From Subtercola boreus (GTDB taxonomy: Bacteria; Actinomycetota; Actinomycetes; Actinomycetales; Microbacteriaceae), in contig NZ_NBXB01000015.1 of the NCBI RefSeq assembly GCF_003399635.1, positions 1 through 64,000 on the forward strand: DNA of 64,000 nt. The letters are read 5' to 3'. Shown here piece by piece: positions 15,618 through 25,024 of this stretch. The notes beneath the pieces were generated by a model. It did not search any database. It saw only the letters and a program-made list of their open reading frames with translations, and was not told the DNA's origin. A program made the translations under genes and the position numbers. Numbering within the stretch: the first letter of the stretch is position 1; each line of letters opens with the position of its first letter.

Positions 15618-16727
15618 ATGCTCGAACTCTCTGGAGCCCTGCTCGAACTGCTCGAATGCGGGGAATCGGTGGCCGTGGCGACGGTCACCCGCATCGACGG
15701 CAGCGCGCCGCGAACCCTCGGAACGGCGATGTCGGTCGACGTGCGCGGGGCGGTGATCGGCAGCATCTCCGGTGGCTGTGTCGAGGGTGCCGTGTATGAA
15801 GCGTGCCAAGAGGTTCTCGATTCGGGTGTTCCGGCGCTGCAGGAGTTCGGCTACACCGACGACGACGCGTTCGCGGTGGGTCTCGCGTGCGGTGGTCGCC
15901 TTGAGGTGATCGTGCAGCGGCTGGACGCGGCGGGCGGCGGTGCTGCCCTGCTGGCCGAGCTGCGGGCCGCGGCGGCGGGACAGCCCGCGGGTGTCGTGCT
16001 GGTGACGCGGGGGGCCGCGCTCGGCACGCTGCTGACCGGCGGGAGCGACCTCACGGAGGTGCCGGGGCTCGGCGTCGACAGTGCGCGACGGCTGCTGGCC
16101 GAGCTCGCGGCTCGCATCGCCTCCGGGCGCTCGGGCGTGGCGGTGGTCGACTGCGAGGACGGTCCCATCGAGGCACTCTTCGTGGTCTCATCGGTGAAGC
16201 CGCGCATGATCGTGTTCGGTGCGGTCGACTTCTCGGCCGCGCTCGCGAATGCGGCAGTGCTTCTCGGCTACCGCGTGACGATCTGCGATGCCCGCCCGGT
16301 GTTCGCGACGGCGGACCGGTTCCCCGCAGCCGACGAGGTCATCGTCGAATGGCCGGCAGACTACCTCGCGCGAACCGACACGGACTCCCGCACGGCCGTT
16401 GTGGTGCTGACGCACGACGACAAATTCGATGTGCCGCTGTTGCAGGTCGCGCTGGGGCTGCCGCTCGGGTACGTAGGGGCCATGGGGTCGCGGCGCACGC
16501 ACGAACGTCGGCTGGATGCTCTCACCGCGCTCGTGCCTGAGGACGTGCTTTCACGGCTGCATTCTCCGATCGGGCTCGACATCGGGGCGAACACGCCGGA
16601 GGAGACCGCGGTGTCGATCCTGGCCGAGATCATCGCGACCCGGAACGCCGGTTCGGGCGCGCGTCTCAGCGCTCTGAGCGGGCCGATCCACCGCGCTGCG
16701 CCCGCTCATGCCGCCAGCGGAATATAG
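15618..16727 (+). CDS. xdhC: XdhC/CoxI-family molybdoenzyme maturation protein
   Basis: A 369-aa chaperone that binds molybdenum cofactor and delivers it, sulfurated, to xanthine-dehydrogenase-type enzymes. The N-terminal XdhC domain shows the conserved RIDGSAPRTLGTAM and GSISGGCVEGAV motifs. The C-terminal Rossmann-like domain carries VLTHDDKFDVPLL and YVGAMGSRRTHERRL. The ATG at 15618 is preferred (GGAAGG upstream) over an open-frame extension to 15552 that has no family similarity. It is transcribed toward the xanthine dehydrogenase operon, which is convergent, and divergently from the deaminase-like gene; all three belong to the purine oxidation module. Confidence 0.92.
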   Translation: MLELSGALLELLECGESVAVATVTRIDGSAPRTLGTAMSVDVRGAVIGSISGGCVEGAVYEACQEVLDSGVPALQEFGYTDDDAFAVGLACGGRLEVIVQRLDAAGGGAALLAELRAAAAGQPAGVVLVTRGAALGTLLTGGSDLTEVPGLGVDSARRLLAELAARIASGRSGVAVVDCEDGPIEALFVVSSVKPRMIVFGAVDFSAALANAAVLLGYRVTICDARPVFATADRFPAADEVIVEWPADYLARTDTDSRTAVVVLTHDDKFDVPLLQVALGLPLGYVGAMGSRRTHERRLDALTALVPEDVLSRLHSPIGLDIGANTPEETAVSILAEIIATRNAGSGARLSALSGPIHRAAPAHAASGI

Positions 16728-16742
16728 AGCCATGCCCGCCGA

Positions 16743-16860
16743 CCCTGCCTGGATTCGAGCTTGCGGCCCTGCGGGATCCGGCCGCCTGTGTCGATCCGTA
16801 ATTCAGGCAGGGGGAGGCGCTGAGCCTGACCGGTGGAGGGCGCCCCGCCCTGCCTGAATT
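16743..16860. repeat. palindromic intergenic repeat, copy 1
   Basis: AATTCAGGCAGGG (16800-16812) and its exact complement CCCTGCCTGAATT (16848-16860) form a 13-bp stem around a 35-nt loop. A third near-copy, CCCTGCCTGGATT, is at 16743-16755. The right arm shares TGCCTGAATTGC with a second element at 36035-36097. The repeat lies in the gap between the convergent xdhC and xanthine dehydrogenase genes, where it may also terminate transcription. Confidence 0.7.
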
Positions 16861-16967
16861 GCTGCACGCGGATCGCGGATCGCGGATCGGGGATGCCGGA
16901 AAGCGGGGGAGCGGGCGCAGCCGGGACAGGGGCGGCGGGGGAACTGGCGCAGGCGGGGCGACACGGT

Positions 16968-19844
16968 TCAGCCGTGCAGCAGGCGCCAGACCCGGTCGCG
17001 GGAGATCGGGAGTTCGTGGGGGCGCACGCCGATCGCGTCGCGCACGGCATTCGCCAGGGCGGCCGGCACCGGGTTGTAGGGGGATTCGCTCATCGACTTG
17101 GCGCCGAACGGACCGAGACCGTCCGTCGTTTCGGCGAAGTAGACCTCGGTGACCGGCAGATCGGCTATCGACGGCAGGTGGTAGTTGCGGAGCACCGACG
17201 TGAGCACCTCACCGTCGTCGCCGATGACCAGCTCCTCGAACATGGCGGTGCCGAGGCCCTGTGCGATGCCGCCCTCGACCTGGCCGCGGCACTGCTCGGG
17301 GTTGATCACGAAGCCGGCGTCCGCACCGTGCACGGACTGCAGGATGCGGATCTCACCCGTTCCGGTGTTCACCGCGACGCGGAACGCGTGCACGTTGAAG
17401 GCGAGCGACCGCTGGGCGCCGTCGTGCTCGCCCGTGGACGTGATGCCGTCGGGGGTGGCGACCACGCGGGCCCTGCCGCCGGGGATCGACACGGTCTCGG
17501 GCGTGAGCGCCGCCGTGGCCGCCGGAGCGGCGAACGCGGCCACCTCGGCGAGTGGCACGAAGCGGTCACTGGAACGCAGACCGTCTGATTCGAGCATCCA
17601 CTCCTCGACCGGGATGCCCGTGAGAGCAGCTACGGATTCCCGGAGCTTCAGGGCGAGCGCCGTTGCCGCGGCGAGCACCGCCTTGCCCGCCACGACGGTG
17701 CCGGCCGAGCCGAACGCCCCCGTGTCGTAGGGCACGACGTCGGTGTCGGACTGGCGGATGACCAGCAGGGCCGGCTCCGTGTTCAGGGCCGTCGCGGCGA
17801 GCTGCGAGTGCACCGTCGTGGTGCCGTTGCCGAACTCGGCCGTGCCGACGCTCAGGGTGTACACGCCGTCGGGACCGAGGGTGACCGACGCCTCGGCGAA
17901 GTGACCGCGCGGGGGGATCGTGGCGATCATCGCCGTGGCCATCCCCTCGCCGACCTTCCACGCGGAGCCTTCAGGGGCCGAGACTCCGTTGCCTCGTTCG
18001 AGTGCCGACTGGGCCAGGTCGAGCACTTGGTCGAGACCGTAGCTGCCGCCGAAGACGAGGTCGTCGCCCTCGACGTGGGTGATCACGAGGGGGTCGTTCG
18101 GCCCGACGGCGTTCAGGCGGCGCAGATCGAACGGGTTCATGCCGAGGGCGATGGCGAGATCATCCATCGCCGACTCGATGCCGAAGATCACCTGGCCGAG
18201 ACCGTAACCCCGGAAGGCGCCCGAGGGCATGTTGTTCGTGTAGACGGCTTCGGCATCGACCCGCTTGTTCGGCGAGTTGTAGAGGCTGACCGACTCGGCG
18301 CAGCCGTGGAACATCGTGCCCGGCCCGTGGTTTCCGTAGGCTCCGGTGTCGCTCAGCACCTCGACGTGCACCGCGGTGAGGCGGCCGTCGCGGGTCGCGC
18401 CGAGGGTGACGCTGGTGCGCATCGGGTGACGGCAGGGCACGACGGTGAGTTCGTCGGTGCGGGTCATCTCGTACTGCACGGGGCGGCCGGTGGCGAGTAC
18501 GGCGAGGGTCACGAGGTCTTCGGTCTGGATCTCCTGTTTGCCGCCGAAACCGCCGCCGACGCGGGTCGTGAAGACGCGCACCCGGTCGAGTTCGAGGTCG
18601 AAGATGCGCGCGATCTCGGTCTGCACGAGGAACGGCACCTGCGAGCTGGTGCGGAGCACGAGGCGTCCGTCGTCGTCCAGCCAGCCGACGGTTCCGTGGG
18701 TCTCCAGGGCGCTGGCCGAGATGCGGGCGGTCTGCCAGGTTCCGCTGACGGTGACGTCGGCAGCTGCCAGACCCTTCGCCAGATCGCCGTACTCTCCGTG
18801 GAGTTCGGCGACGAGGTTGCGGGCCGGGTCGGCGATGCGGGAAACGTGCGAGTCCTTGTCGGCGTGGAGAGCCGGGATGCCCGGCTCCTGCGCACGGGAC
18901 GGGTCGAAGTTCGCCGGCAGCACGTGGTAGGTCACGTCGAGCAGGCGACAGGCCTCCTCGGCGATGCTCAGCGATTCGGCGACGACGACCGCGACGCGCT
19001 GGCCGCGGAACCGCACGACGCTGTCGAGGATGAGCGTGTCGTCGGGGTCCTCGGTGCGGTTCTGGTGCCGGGCCGTCGAGAAAAGGGTCTGAGGCACGTT
19101 CTCGTGGGTGAAGACGGCCGCGACGCCCTCGAGGGCAACGGCAGCCGCGGTGTCGATCGAGGTGATGCGGGCGTGGGCGTGCGGGCTCCGCAGCACGACG
19201 AGGTGCAGTACGCCGGGCATCGCGAGGTCGAGGGTGTAGCGCTCCTGCCCGGTGACGATGCGGGCGCCGGCGGGGGCCCGCACCGAGGTGCCGACCGAGC
19301 GGATGACCGGGGTGGGGCCGAGGCATCCGGAGCCGTCGTGGCCGGCGCAACCGGCACCGGATGCAGCGGGGGAGCCCGCTCCGGCCGTGCGACCCGCGCA
19401 ACCGGGCTTAGCGACGTTGGCGACCCCGTGCAGGGCGTCGTTGATCGCCCGATAGCCGGTGCAGCGGCAGAGGTTGCCCTTCATCAGGCGCGGAAGATCG
19501 GCAGGGTCGGCGTCTGTGAGGGTGGACGCCGTGACGACCATGCCGGCCGTGCAGAAGCCGCACTGGAAACCGGCCGCGTCGACGAAGCGCTGCTGAACCG
19601 GGTGCAGGTCTTCCGGCGTGCCGAGCCCGGCGACGGTGGTGACGGCTCGGCCCGCGACGCGGTGCGCGGGGTAGACGCAGGAGTGGATCGGCGTTCCGTC
19701 GACGAGCACGGAGCACGCCCCGCAGTCGCCGGTGTCGCAGCCCTTCTTGACCTCGAAGTGCTCGTTGTCGCGAAGGAGCGTGCGAAGCGACTGCCCCGCG
19801 CGCGGGCTCACCTCGAGGGTTTCGCCGTTGACGTCGAACTTCAT
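16968..19844 (-). CDS. xanthine dehydrogenase, fused 2Fe-2S and molybdopterin subunit
   Basis: A 958-aa molybdoenzyme subunit oxidising hypoxanthine and xanthine to urate. Residues 1-145 hold two 2Fe-2S clusters: plant-type CDTGDCGAC...C (Cys36, 41, 44, 56) and CGFC...CRC (Cys95, 98, 126, 128). After an Ala/Gly/Cys-rich linker (about 146-175) comes the large molybdopterin domain with GGGFGGKQE, SGAFRGYG and the C-terminal GPFGAKSMSE, which carries the expected catalytic Glu. Fusion of the iron-sulfur and molybdenum parts, with FAD on a separate subunit, is unlike the classic three-gene layout. The start overlaps the FAD-subunit gene by 4 bp. A related substrate such as another purine or N-heterocycle is possible. 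Confidence 0.9.
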   Translation of the reverse strand: MKFDVNGETLEVSPRAGQSLRTLLRDNEHFEVKKGCDTGDCGACSVLVDGTPIHSCVYPAHRVAGRAVTTVAGLGTPEDLHPVQQRFVDAAGFQCGFCTAGMVVTASTLTDADPADLPRLMKGNLCRCTGYRAINDALHGVANVAKPGCAGRTAGAGSPAASGAGCAGHDGSGCLGPTPVIRSVGTSVRAPAGARIVTGQERYTLDLAMPGVLHLVVLRSPHAHARITSIDTAAAVALEGVAAVFTHENVPQTLFSTARHQNRTEDPDDTLILDSVVRFRGQRVAVVVAESLSIAEEACRLLDVTYHVLPANFDPSRAQEPGIPALHADKDSHVSRIADPARNLVAELHGEYGDLAKGLAAADVTVSGTWQTARISASALETHGTVGWLDDDGRLVLRTSSQVPFLVQTEIARIFDLELDRVRVFTTRVGGGFGGKQEIQTEDLVTLAVLATGRPVQYEMTRTDELTVVPCRHPMRTSVTLGATRDGRLTAVHVEVLSDTGAYGNHGPGTMFHGCAESVSLYNSPNKRVDAEAVYTNNMPSGAFRGYGLGQVIFGIESAMDDLAIALGMNPFDLRRLNAVGPNDPLVITHVEGDDLVFGGSYGLDQVLDLAQSALERGNGVSAPEGSAWKVGEGMATAMIATIPPRGHFAEASVTLGPDGVYTLSVGTAEFGNGTTTVHSQLAATALNTEPALLVIRQSDTDVVPYDTGAFGSAGTVVAGKAVLAAATALALKLRESVAALTGIPVEEWMLESDGLRSSDRFVPLAEVAAFAAPAATAALTPETVSIPGGRARVVATPDGITSTGEHDGAQRSLAFNVHAFRVAVNTGTGEIRILQSVHGADAGFVINPEQCRGQVEGGIAQGLGTAMFEELVIGDDGEVLTSVLRNYHLPSIADLPVTEVYFAETTDGLGPFGAKSMSESPYNPVPAALANAVRDAIGVRPHELPISRDRVWRLLHG

Positions 19845-20644
19845 GCGAGCTCCTCCAGGATCTCAGCGGCCAGCAGGGCGCTCACACTCCGGCGCCAGTC
19901 GGCGGCACCGTGCGCGTCCGTGAACCATTCGGTGATCGCCAGCACATCGGCAGCGAGCTGGGCGGCGGCGGGCAGGGTCTCGTAGCGCAGCTGGAGGGGG
20001 CGAACCGTGCCTGCGGTCACGGTGAGCACGAACGCACCGGCGGGGGAGCGCCGTCCGAGCAGTACGGCCCCGGAGCGGCCGAGGGGCGAGAGGGCGATCT
20101 TGCGGAACGCGACGCGGGAGAGCAGCGATTCGAGCGGCACGGTGATCGAGCGCAGAACGTCGCCGGGCTCCAACACGGTCGTCTTGTTGCCCGTGATGAA
20201 CCGGGTGACGGGCATCCGTTCGTCGCTCCCGTCGGCCCGCCAGACGAGCGCTTCACCGTCGAGGGCCGAGGTGAGGGAGGTCATCGGGCCGGCGGGAAGG
20301 GCGGCGGAGAGGTTGCCGCCGACGGTCGCGACGTTCCAGACCTTGAACGAACCATAGAGTGCCGTGCAGCATTCGAAGAAGGCGTGCTGGGCGGCCCAGC
20401 CCGGCTGCTGGGGGAGACGCGAGAGCTCGGCGAGCGTGCAGGTGGCAGCGATCTCGAGGCCGTCGGCGGTGACGGTGAGGGACGGCCAGCCCATCGTGAG
20501 CAGGTCGACGATGGCGGTGAGGTGGTGCTGCGGCTCGCCGTAGAGAGCGGAGCCGCCGGCCAGGGGGGCGACCGTCGGCCCGAGAACGGCGAGGTCGGCG
20601 CGGGTGCGGGCGGGAATGACGTCGGCGACGGTGTTGAGATCCAC
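19841..20644 (-). CDS. xanthine dehydrogenase FAD-binding subunit
   Basis: A 267-aa subunit of the CoxM/XdhB family that transfers electrons from the iron-sulfur clusters to FAD. FAD-contact motifs are APLAGGSALYG (about 26-36) and TVGGNLSAALPAGP (about 107-120); the C-terminal CO-dehydrogenase flavoprotein domain follows. The start is GTG at 20644 with AGAAGGGG upstream. The stop overlaps the start of the large subunit (ATGA), so the two form one operon. The 157-bp gap upstream, behind moaE, should hold the promoter. Confidence 0.9.
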   Translation of the reverse strand: MDLNTVADVIPARTRADLAVLGPTVAPLAGGSALYGEPQHHLTAIVDLLTMGWPSLTVTADGLEIAATCTLAELSRLPQQPGWAAQHAFFECCTALYGSFKVWNVATVGGNLSAALPAGPMTSLTSALDGEALVWRADGSDERMPVTRFITGNKTTVLEPGDVLRSITVPLESLLSRVAFRKIALSPLGRSGAVLLGRRSPAGAFVLTVTAGTVRPLQLRYETLPAAAQLAADVLAITEWFTDAHGAADWRRSVSALLAAEILEELA

Positions 20645-20801
20645 GGTGGCCCCTTCTGCGGGTCGTACGCGCCCGCTCCGCGAGGGAAGGCGGGCGGGAC
20701 CGGCCCAGCGTAGCGCGGGCCTTGGGTTCCAGTGAACAGCAGAAAGATGACGAATGTGTAAACCGCGCCGCGCGGACGGGAGCGTGCGGCGCGGGCGGGC
20801 G

Positions 20802-21347
20802 TCAGCCGATCGACCCGACCCATTCGGCGCTGCCGTCGGTGAAGAACTGCTCCTTCCAGATCGGCACGCGTGCCTTCACCTCGTCGACCAGGGCCGCGCA
20901 GGCCGCGAAGGCGGCGCCCCGGTGCGCGGCGGAGACGGCGCAGGCGAGGGCGACGTCGCCGATGTCGAGGTCGCCGACGCGATGCGCGACTGCCAGCCGC
21001 GTGCCCGGATGGGCTGCGGCGACGTCATCGGCCACCTGCCGCATGACCTCGGGGGCCGACGGATGCCCCGAGTAGCTCAGCCGGCTGACGCCTCGACCGT
21101 CGTCGTGGTCGCGCACGATCCCGCTGAACGTGACGACCGCACCGTCGGAGGACGTCGTGACGTTGTCGACGCACCATTCCACGCTGATGGCCTGCTCGCT
21201 GACCATCGCGAAGGCCACCCGGCCGGGCGCGCTCCGGTCGTCGAGGTCGAAAGCGCCGGACTCGGTACTGCCGGGCAGCTCGGCAGCATCTGGCGCGCGG
21301 CCGCCGCTCCCGGTGGGCTCAGTCGGTGCGTCGATGGTCGCCTCCAT
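20802..21347 (-). CDS. moaE: molybdopterin synthase catalytic subunit
   Basis: A 181-aa large subunit of molybdopterin synthase, which uses MoaD thiocarboxylate to sulfurate precursor Z. Conserved features are GAVVTFSGIVRDHDDGR, the YSGHPSAPEVM region, AVAHRVGDLDIGD and the catalytic KARVPIWKEQ. The first 45 or so residues are a low-complexity extension overlapping mogA by 29 bp, so a start nearer MVSEQAIS (21206) is possible. Last gene of the leftward moeA-moaC-mogA-moaE operon, immediately upstream of xanthine dehydrogenase. Confidence 0.93.
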   Translation of the reverse strand: MEATIDAPTEPTGSGGRAPDAAELPGSTESGAFDLDDRSAPGRVAFAMVSEQAISVEWCVDNVTTSSDGAVVTFSGIVRDHDDGRGVSRLSYSGHPSAPEVMRQVADDVAAAHPGTRLAVAHRVGDLDIGDVALACAVSAAHRGAAFAACAALVDEVKARVPIWKEQFFTDGSAEWVGSIG

Positions 21348-21801
21348 GCAGTTGGTCGACCATGTGGTCGAGAACGTCGTCGAGCAGGCCCAGGCCGTCC
21401 TTCACCCCGCCGCTCGAACCGGGCAGGTTCACGACGATCGTGGATCCCGCAACGCCGGCCACCCCGCGGGAGAGCAGGGCGCTCGCGACCTTCAGGCCGC
21501 CGCGCCGCCGCAGTTCCTCAGAGAAGCCCGGGATCTCGTAGTCCAGCAGCTCGCGGGTCTGGTCGGGGGTGCGGTCGTGGGGGTGGATGCCCGTTCCCCC
21601 GCTCGTCACGACCAGATCGGGCCGCGACTCCAGCAGCGACGCAATCGCGGGGCCGACCCCGGTGCCGTCGGGTTCGACGCGGCGCTCGAGCACCGACCAT
21701 CCGCGGTTTGTCGCCCACCGTTCGATCAGCGGACCGGTCACGTCTTCGTAGGTGCCCGCGGCGGCGCGCGTCGACACGATGAGGATGCTCACGGTGCTCA
21801 C
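21319..21801 (-). CDS. mog: molybdopterin adenylyltransferase (MogA/MoaB family)
   Basis: A 160-aa MogA/MoaB-fold protein that adenylylates molybdopterin before metal insertion. The MPT-binding motif [15 protein letters not shown] (about 65-79) and [13 protein letters not shown] near the C terminus are both typical. It overlaps the moaC stop by 4 bp and the predicted moaE start by 29 bp, which shows tight translational coupling. Confidence 0.92.
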   Translation of the reverse strand: MSTVSILIVSTRAAAGTYEDVTGPLIERWATNRGWSVLERRVEPDGTGVGPAIASLLESRPDLVVTSGGTGIHPHDRTPDQTRELLDYEIPGFSEELRRRGGLKVASALLSRGVAGVAGSTIVVNLPGSSGGVKDGLGLLDDVLDHMVDQLHGGDHRRTD

Positions 21802-22346
21802 GAGGCTTCCCCGCCTGCCTGGGAACCGGGCCGCGCCCAGTCCCCGCTCTTACCGCCGCTCTTCGAGACCACCCGGATGTCGGTGATCGTGGCGAGCTTG
21901 TCGACCGCCTTGATCATGTCGTAGAGGGTGAGGGCTGCGACGCTGGCCGCGGTGAGCGCCTCCATCTCGACGCCGGTCACGCCCGTCGTCTTCACCGAGG
22001 TGTGGATGATCACCCTGTCGCTCTGCGGCGTGAAGTCGACCGTCGCACCCGAGAGGGGCAGAGGATGGCAGAGCGGAATCAGCGCCGACGTCTGCTTCGC
22101 ACCCATGATGCCGGCGATCCGTGCCGTGGCGAGCGCCTCGCCCTTCGGCAGCTCACCCGCCACCAGCAACGCGATGACATCGGGTCGGGTGATGAGGGTC
22201 GCCTCGGCGTGCGCGATGCGTTTGGTGACGGCCTTGTCGGTGACGTCGACCATCAGCACGGCGCCGTCGGGGCGCACGTGGGTGAGGGCGGGTTCGCCTG
22301 CGTCGGTTGTAAGGCCAGCGTCGGTCGTGCGGGGGCCGTCAGTCAT
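21798..22346 (-). CDS. moaC: cyclic pyranopterin monophosphate synthase accessory protein
   Basis: A 182-aa MoaC, which acts with MoaA to convert GTP to cyclic pyranopterin monophosphate. Typical blocks are [18 protein letters not shown], the [13 protein letters not shown] active-site loop, [21 protein letters not shown] and [12 protein letters not shown] at the end. It overlaps the end of moeA by 8 bp. The N-terminal 25 residues are an acidic and polar extension. Confidence 0.95.
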   Translation of the reverse strand: MTDGPRTTDAGLTTDAGEPALTHVRPDGAVLMVDVTDKAVTKRIAHAEATLITRPDVIALLVAGELPKGEALATARIAGIMGAKQTSALIPLCHPLPLSGATVDFTPQSDRVIIHTSVKTTGVTGVEMEALTAASVAALTLYDMIKAVDKLATITDIRVVSKSGGKSGDWARPGSQAGGEAS

Positions 22347-23808
22347 CGATCCTCCAGATCATCACCGGGTCGCCGGCGTCGAGGTGCTCCACGTCAGCGG
22401 GAAGATGCACGAGGGCGTTCGACGTGGCGTACGAGTGCAGCAGGTGCGAGCTCGGGCCGCCGACGAGGGCGACCGTGCCGTCGTCGGCGACGAAACCGCG
22501 CCTGACCTGGTAGGTCGCCGCGGGCGAGTCGACGGCGTCGGCGAGCATCGCGACTTCGCGGATGCGTTCCGCCGGTTCGAGCTGGGCTGTGCGCCGGAGG
22601 ATGGGGCGTACGAACATCTCGAACGAGACCAGGGCGCTCACCGGGTTGCCGGGAAGGCAGAGCGTCGGGCGCGACAGCGGAGTGCTGGGGGCCGAGGACG
22701 GGATGACGGCGAGACCGAGCCCCTGCGGGCCTCCCGGCTGCATCGCGATCGAACCGAACTGCACCCCGAGGGGAGCGAGCGCGTCGCGAACGACCTCTCG
22801 CGCACCCGCGCTCACTCCTCCGACGGTGATGATGAGATCGGCCGTCGGACCGTGCTGGTTCAGGATGCCGAGCAGCACAGGAGCGTCATCCGAGCGGCAG
22901 GCGACAGCCGTCACCTCGCAGCCGGCGTCGATGAGGGCGATGCTGAGAGCCACACTGTTCGAGTCGTAGATCTGGCCGACGCCGAGAGTTGAGCCGGCCT
23001 CCCTGATCTCGTGCCCCGTCGAGACGAGCAGCACGCGCAGTCTTTTCACGACGGCCACCTCGGTGAGGCCGGTGCCGGCGATCACACCGAACTGGGCAGG
23101 GCCGAGGGTGCTGCCGGCGGGAAGGAGCACGTCACCGGCCGCGACATCGCTGCCGGTGCGGCGGATGAAGGCTCCGGGCGTGACTGGCGAGGTGAAGGCG
23201 ACGGTCGGGCCCGCGAACGTGTCGGGAGCGGCAGGCGGAGACGCCGCGCCGGCCGCGTCGGAAGGCACGGCAGACCGGGAGGACCCGGCGGCCCCACCGG
23301 CTCCGCCCGTCTCGGAAAAACCTGCCGGCGGCACCTCGTCACCGCTCAGCTCTGCGCCGAGGATCAGATCGGGCTCGAACGCGAGCCGCAGCGCCTCCGC
23401 GTCGGGGAAGACCGGCGGCACGGCCGACTCGATCGGGACGATCGCATCCGCTCCGAGAGGCACCGGAGCGCCCGTCATGATGGGCGCGGCCGTGCCGGAG
23501 ACCAGCGGCAACCCGCCGTCGCCCGCCGCGATCTGGCGCGCGACCCGCACCGACACCGGATGCTCGGGCGAGGCCGTCACGAGGTCGAACCACGACACGG
23601 CGTAGCCGTCCATCTGGGAATTGTCGAACGACGGCAGGTCGGTCGGGGACACCACATCGACCGCAAGCACCCGGCCGCGGTAATCCCCGGGGCGCGCCGC
23701 CATGCGGGACGGCGACACCACGAGCGCCTCGCTGGCGCGGTTCTCCGCGAGCGGGGCGAGCAGCAGCTCGACGGCAGCACGGTGTTCTTCGAGGGGGCGG
23801 CGTTTCAC
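22339..23808 (-). CDS. moeA: molybdopterin molybdenumtransferase
   Basis: A 489-aa MoeA that inserts molybdate into adenylylated molybdopterin. Diagnostic motifs are [11 protein letters not shown] near 55-65, DAIVPIE, the [11 protein letters not shown] domain with [12 protein letters not shown], and [21 protein letters not shown] low-complexity Ala/Gly/Ser/Pro insertion of about 50 residues lies in the middle (around [13 protein letters not shown]), which explains the length above the usual 400-420. The GTG at 23808 fits the family N terminus (KRRPLEEH). It is the first gene of the leftward Moco operon, divergent from moaA. Confidence 0.94.
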   Translation of the reverse strand: MKRRPLEEHRAAVELLLAPLAENRASEALVVSPSRMAARPGDYRGRVLAVDVVSPTDLPSFDNSQMDGYAVSWFDLVTASPEHPVSVRVARQIAAGDGGLPLVSGTAAPIMTGAPVPLGADAIVPIESAVPPVFPDAEALRLAFEPDLILGAELSGDEVPPAGFSETGGAGGAAGSSRSAVPSDAAGAASPPAAPDTFAGPTVAFTSPVTPGAFIRRTGSDVAAGDVLLPAGSTLGPAQFGVIAGTGLTEVAVVKRLRVLLVSTGHEIREAGSTLGVGQIYDSNSVALSIALIDAGCEVTAVACRSDDAPVLLGILNQHGPTADLIITVGGVSAGAREVVRDALAPLGVQFGSIAMQPGGPQGLGLAVIPSSAPSTPLSRPTLCLPGNPVSALVSFEMFVRPILRRTAQLEPAERIREVAMLADAVDSPAATYQVRRGFVADDGTVALVGGPSSHLLHSYATSNALVHLPADVEHLDAGDPVMIWRIDD

Positions 23809-23894
23809 GGTTCCATCCTGCCGCACTCCTCCGACACTCCGGGAGCGGGCTCTCAATCTGTGGTGCGGGGGACTCCGGCACCCGGATGCCCTTC

Positions 23895-23900
23895 TACACT
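23895..23900 (+). promoter_or_regulatory. -10 box TACACT upstream of moaA
   Basis: TACACT lies 9 nt before the ATG at 23910, the same spacing as the TAAACT and TAGACT boxes before ffh and the DUF2469 gene. No ribosome binding site is visible, so moaA is probably read from a leaderless or nearly leaderless mRNA. No -35 was recognised. Confidence 0.4.
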
Positions 23901-23909
23901 GGAATGACT

Positions 23910-25019
23910 ATGACCGTCATGCTGGGTGTACCCGAGGTGCGAGCGGCCCACCGTGCCGTGCCGGGCGGCCCTGTGACATCCGGAGCCGCCTCGCGGCCCG
24001 CGGTGCCCGGCCTCCTCGACACGTTCGGGCGCACGGCGACAGACCTGCGTATCTCGCTCACCGACCGCTGCAACCTCCGCTGCACCTACTGCATGCCGGC
24101 CGAGGGTCTGCCCTTCCAGCCTCCCTCGACGCTCATGCAGCGCGACGAGATCGTGCGGCTCGCTCGCCTCGCCACCGAGGTGCTGGGCGTCCGCCAGGTG
24201 CGTTTCACGGGTGGCGAGCCGCTGCTTCGCAAAGACCTGGTCGAGATCATCCGCGATGTGGCTGCTCTGGATGCCCGCCCCGAGATCTCGCTCACCACCA
24301 ACGCCATCGGGCTCTCCGGTCGCGCGGTCGCTCTCGCCGAAGCGGGTCTCGACCGAGTGAACGTGTCGCTGGACACCATCTGCCCGGAGACGTTCGCCAT
24401 CATCACCCGCCGCCCGTTCCTCGAACGGGTGCTGAAGGGGATCGACGCGCTCGGTCTGGCGGGTATCCGGCACACGAAGATCAACGCGGTGCTGCTGCCG
24501 GGCATCAACGACACCCACGGCCCCGACCTGCTCGAATGGGCGCTCGCCGGAGGGCACCAGCTGCGGTTCATCGAACAGATGGCGCTCGACGCCGACCACG
24601 TCTGGGACCGCGCTGCGATGATCACGGCCGAGCAGATCCGCGAGCGGCTCTCGGAACGCTTCGAACTGACTCCGGATGCCGCTCCCCGCGACGGCGCACC
24701 CGCCGAGCTCTACCGGGTGAAGCGCCGGGGCGCATCCGTCGACGACCCGGAGCTCGGAACGGTCGGCATCATCGCCTCGGTCACCGAAGCGTTCTGCGAC
24801 GACTGCCGCCGCACCCGGCTCACCGCAGAGGGCGGAGTGCGCAGCTGCCTCTTCTCGCACACCGAGACCGACCTGCTCGGGCCGATGCGTGCGGGTGCCG
24901 GTGACGATGAGATCGCGGACCTCTGGCGCCAGGCGATGTGGGCGAAGCCCGCAGGGCACGAGATGAACCTCATCGGGTTCCAGCAGCCCGACAGGCCGAT
25001 GAGCGCGATCGGCGGCTGA
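23910..25019 (+). CDS. moaA: GTP 3',8-cyclase (radical SAM)
   Basis: A 369-aa radical SAM enzyme for the first step of molybdenum cofactor synthesis. The SAM cluster motif CNLRCTYC follows ISLTDR; the second cluster uses CDDCRRTRLTAEG...SC in the C-terminal part; the protein ends in Gly-Gly, which is needed for catalysis in this family. FTGGEPLLR and LTTNAIGL are typical. Several ATGs are possible (23886, 23904, 23910, 23919); 23910 fits the -10 box spacing. moaD follows 5 bp after the stop. Confidence 0.95.
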   Translation: MTVMLGVPEVRAAHRAVPGGPVTSGAASRPAVPGLLDTFGRTATDLRISLTDRCNLRCTYCMPAEGLPFQPPSTLMQRDEIVRLARLATEVLGVRQVRFTGGEPLLRKDLVEIIRDVAALDARPEISLTTNAIGLSGRAVALAEAGLDRVNVSLDTICPETFAIITRRPFLERVLKGIDALGLAGIRHTKINAVLLPGINDTHGPDLLEWALAGGHQLRFIEQMALDADHVWDRAAMITAEQIRERLSERFELTPDAAPRDGAPAELYRVKRRGASVDDPELGTVGIIASVTEAFCDDCRRTRLTAEGGVRSCLFSHTETDLLGPMRAGAGDDEIADLWRQAMWAKPAGHEMNLIGFQQPDRPMSAIGG

Positions 25020-25024
25020 GGCGG

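Noticed and set aside
16861-16890. GCGGATC triplicate behind palindrome copy 1
   Set aside because: Only three short units; too small to call a separate repeat feature.
17808-19985. A 725-codon open frame on the plus strand
   Set aside because: It lies opposite the xanthine dehydrogenase gene, has no family motifs, and is explained by GC-rich codon bias creating open antisense frames.
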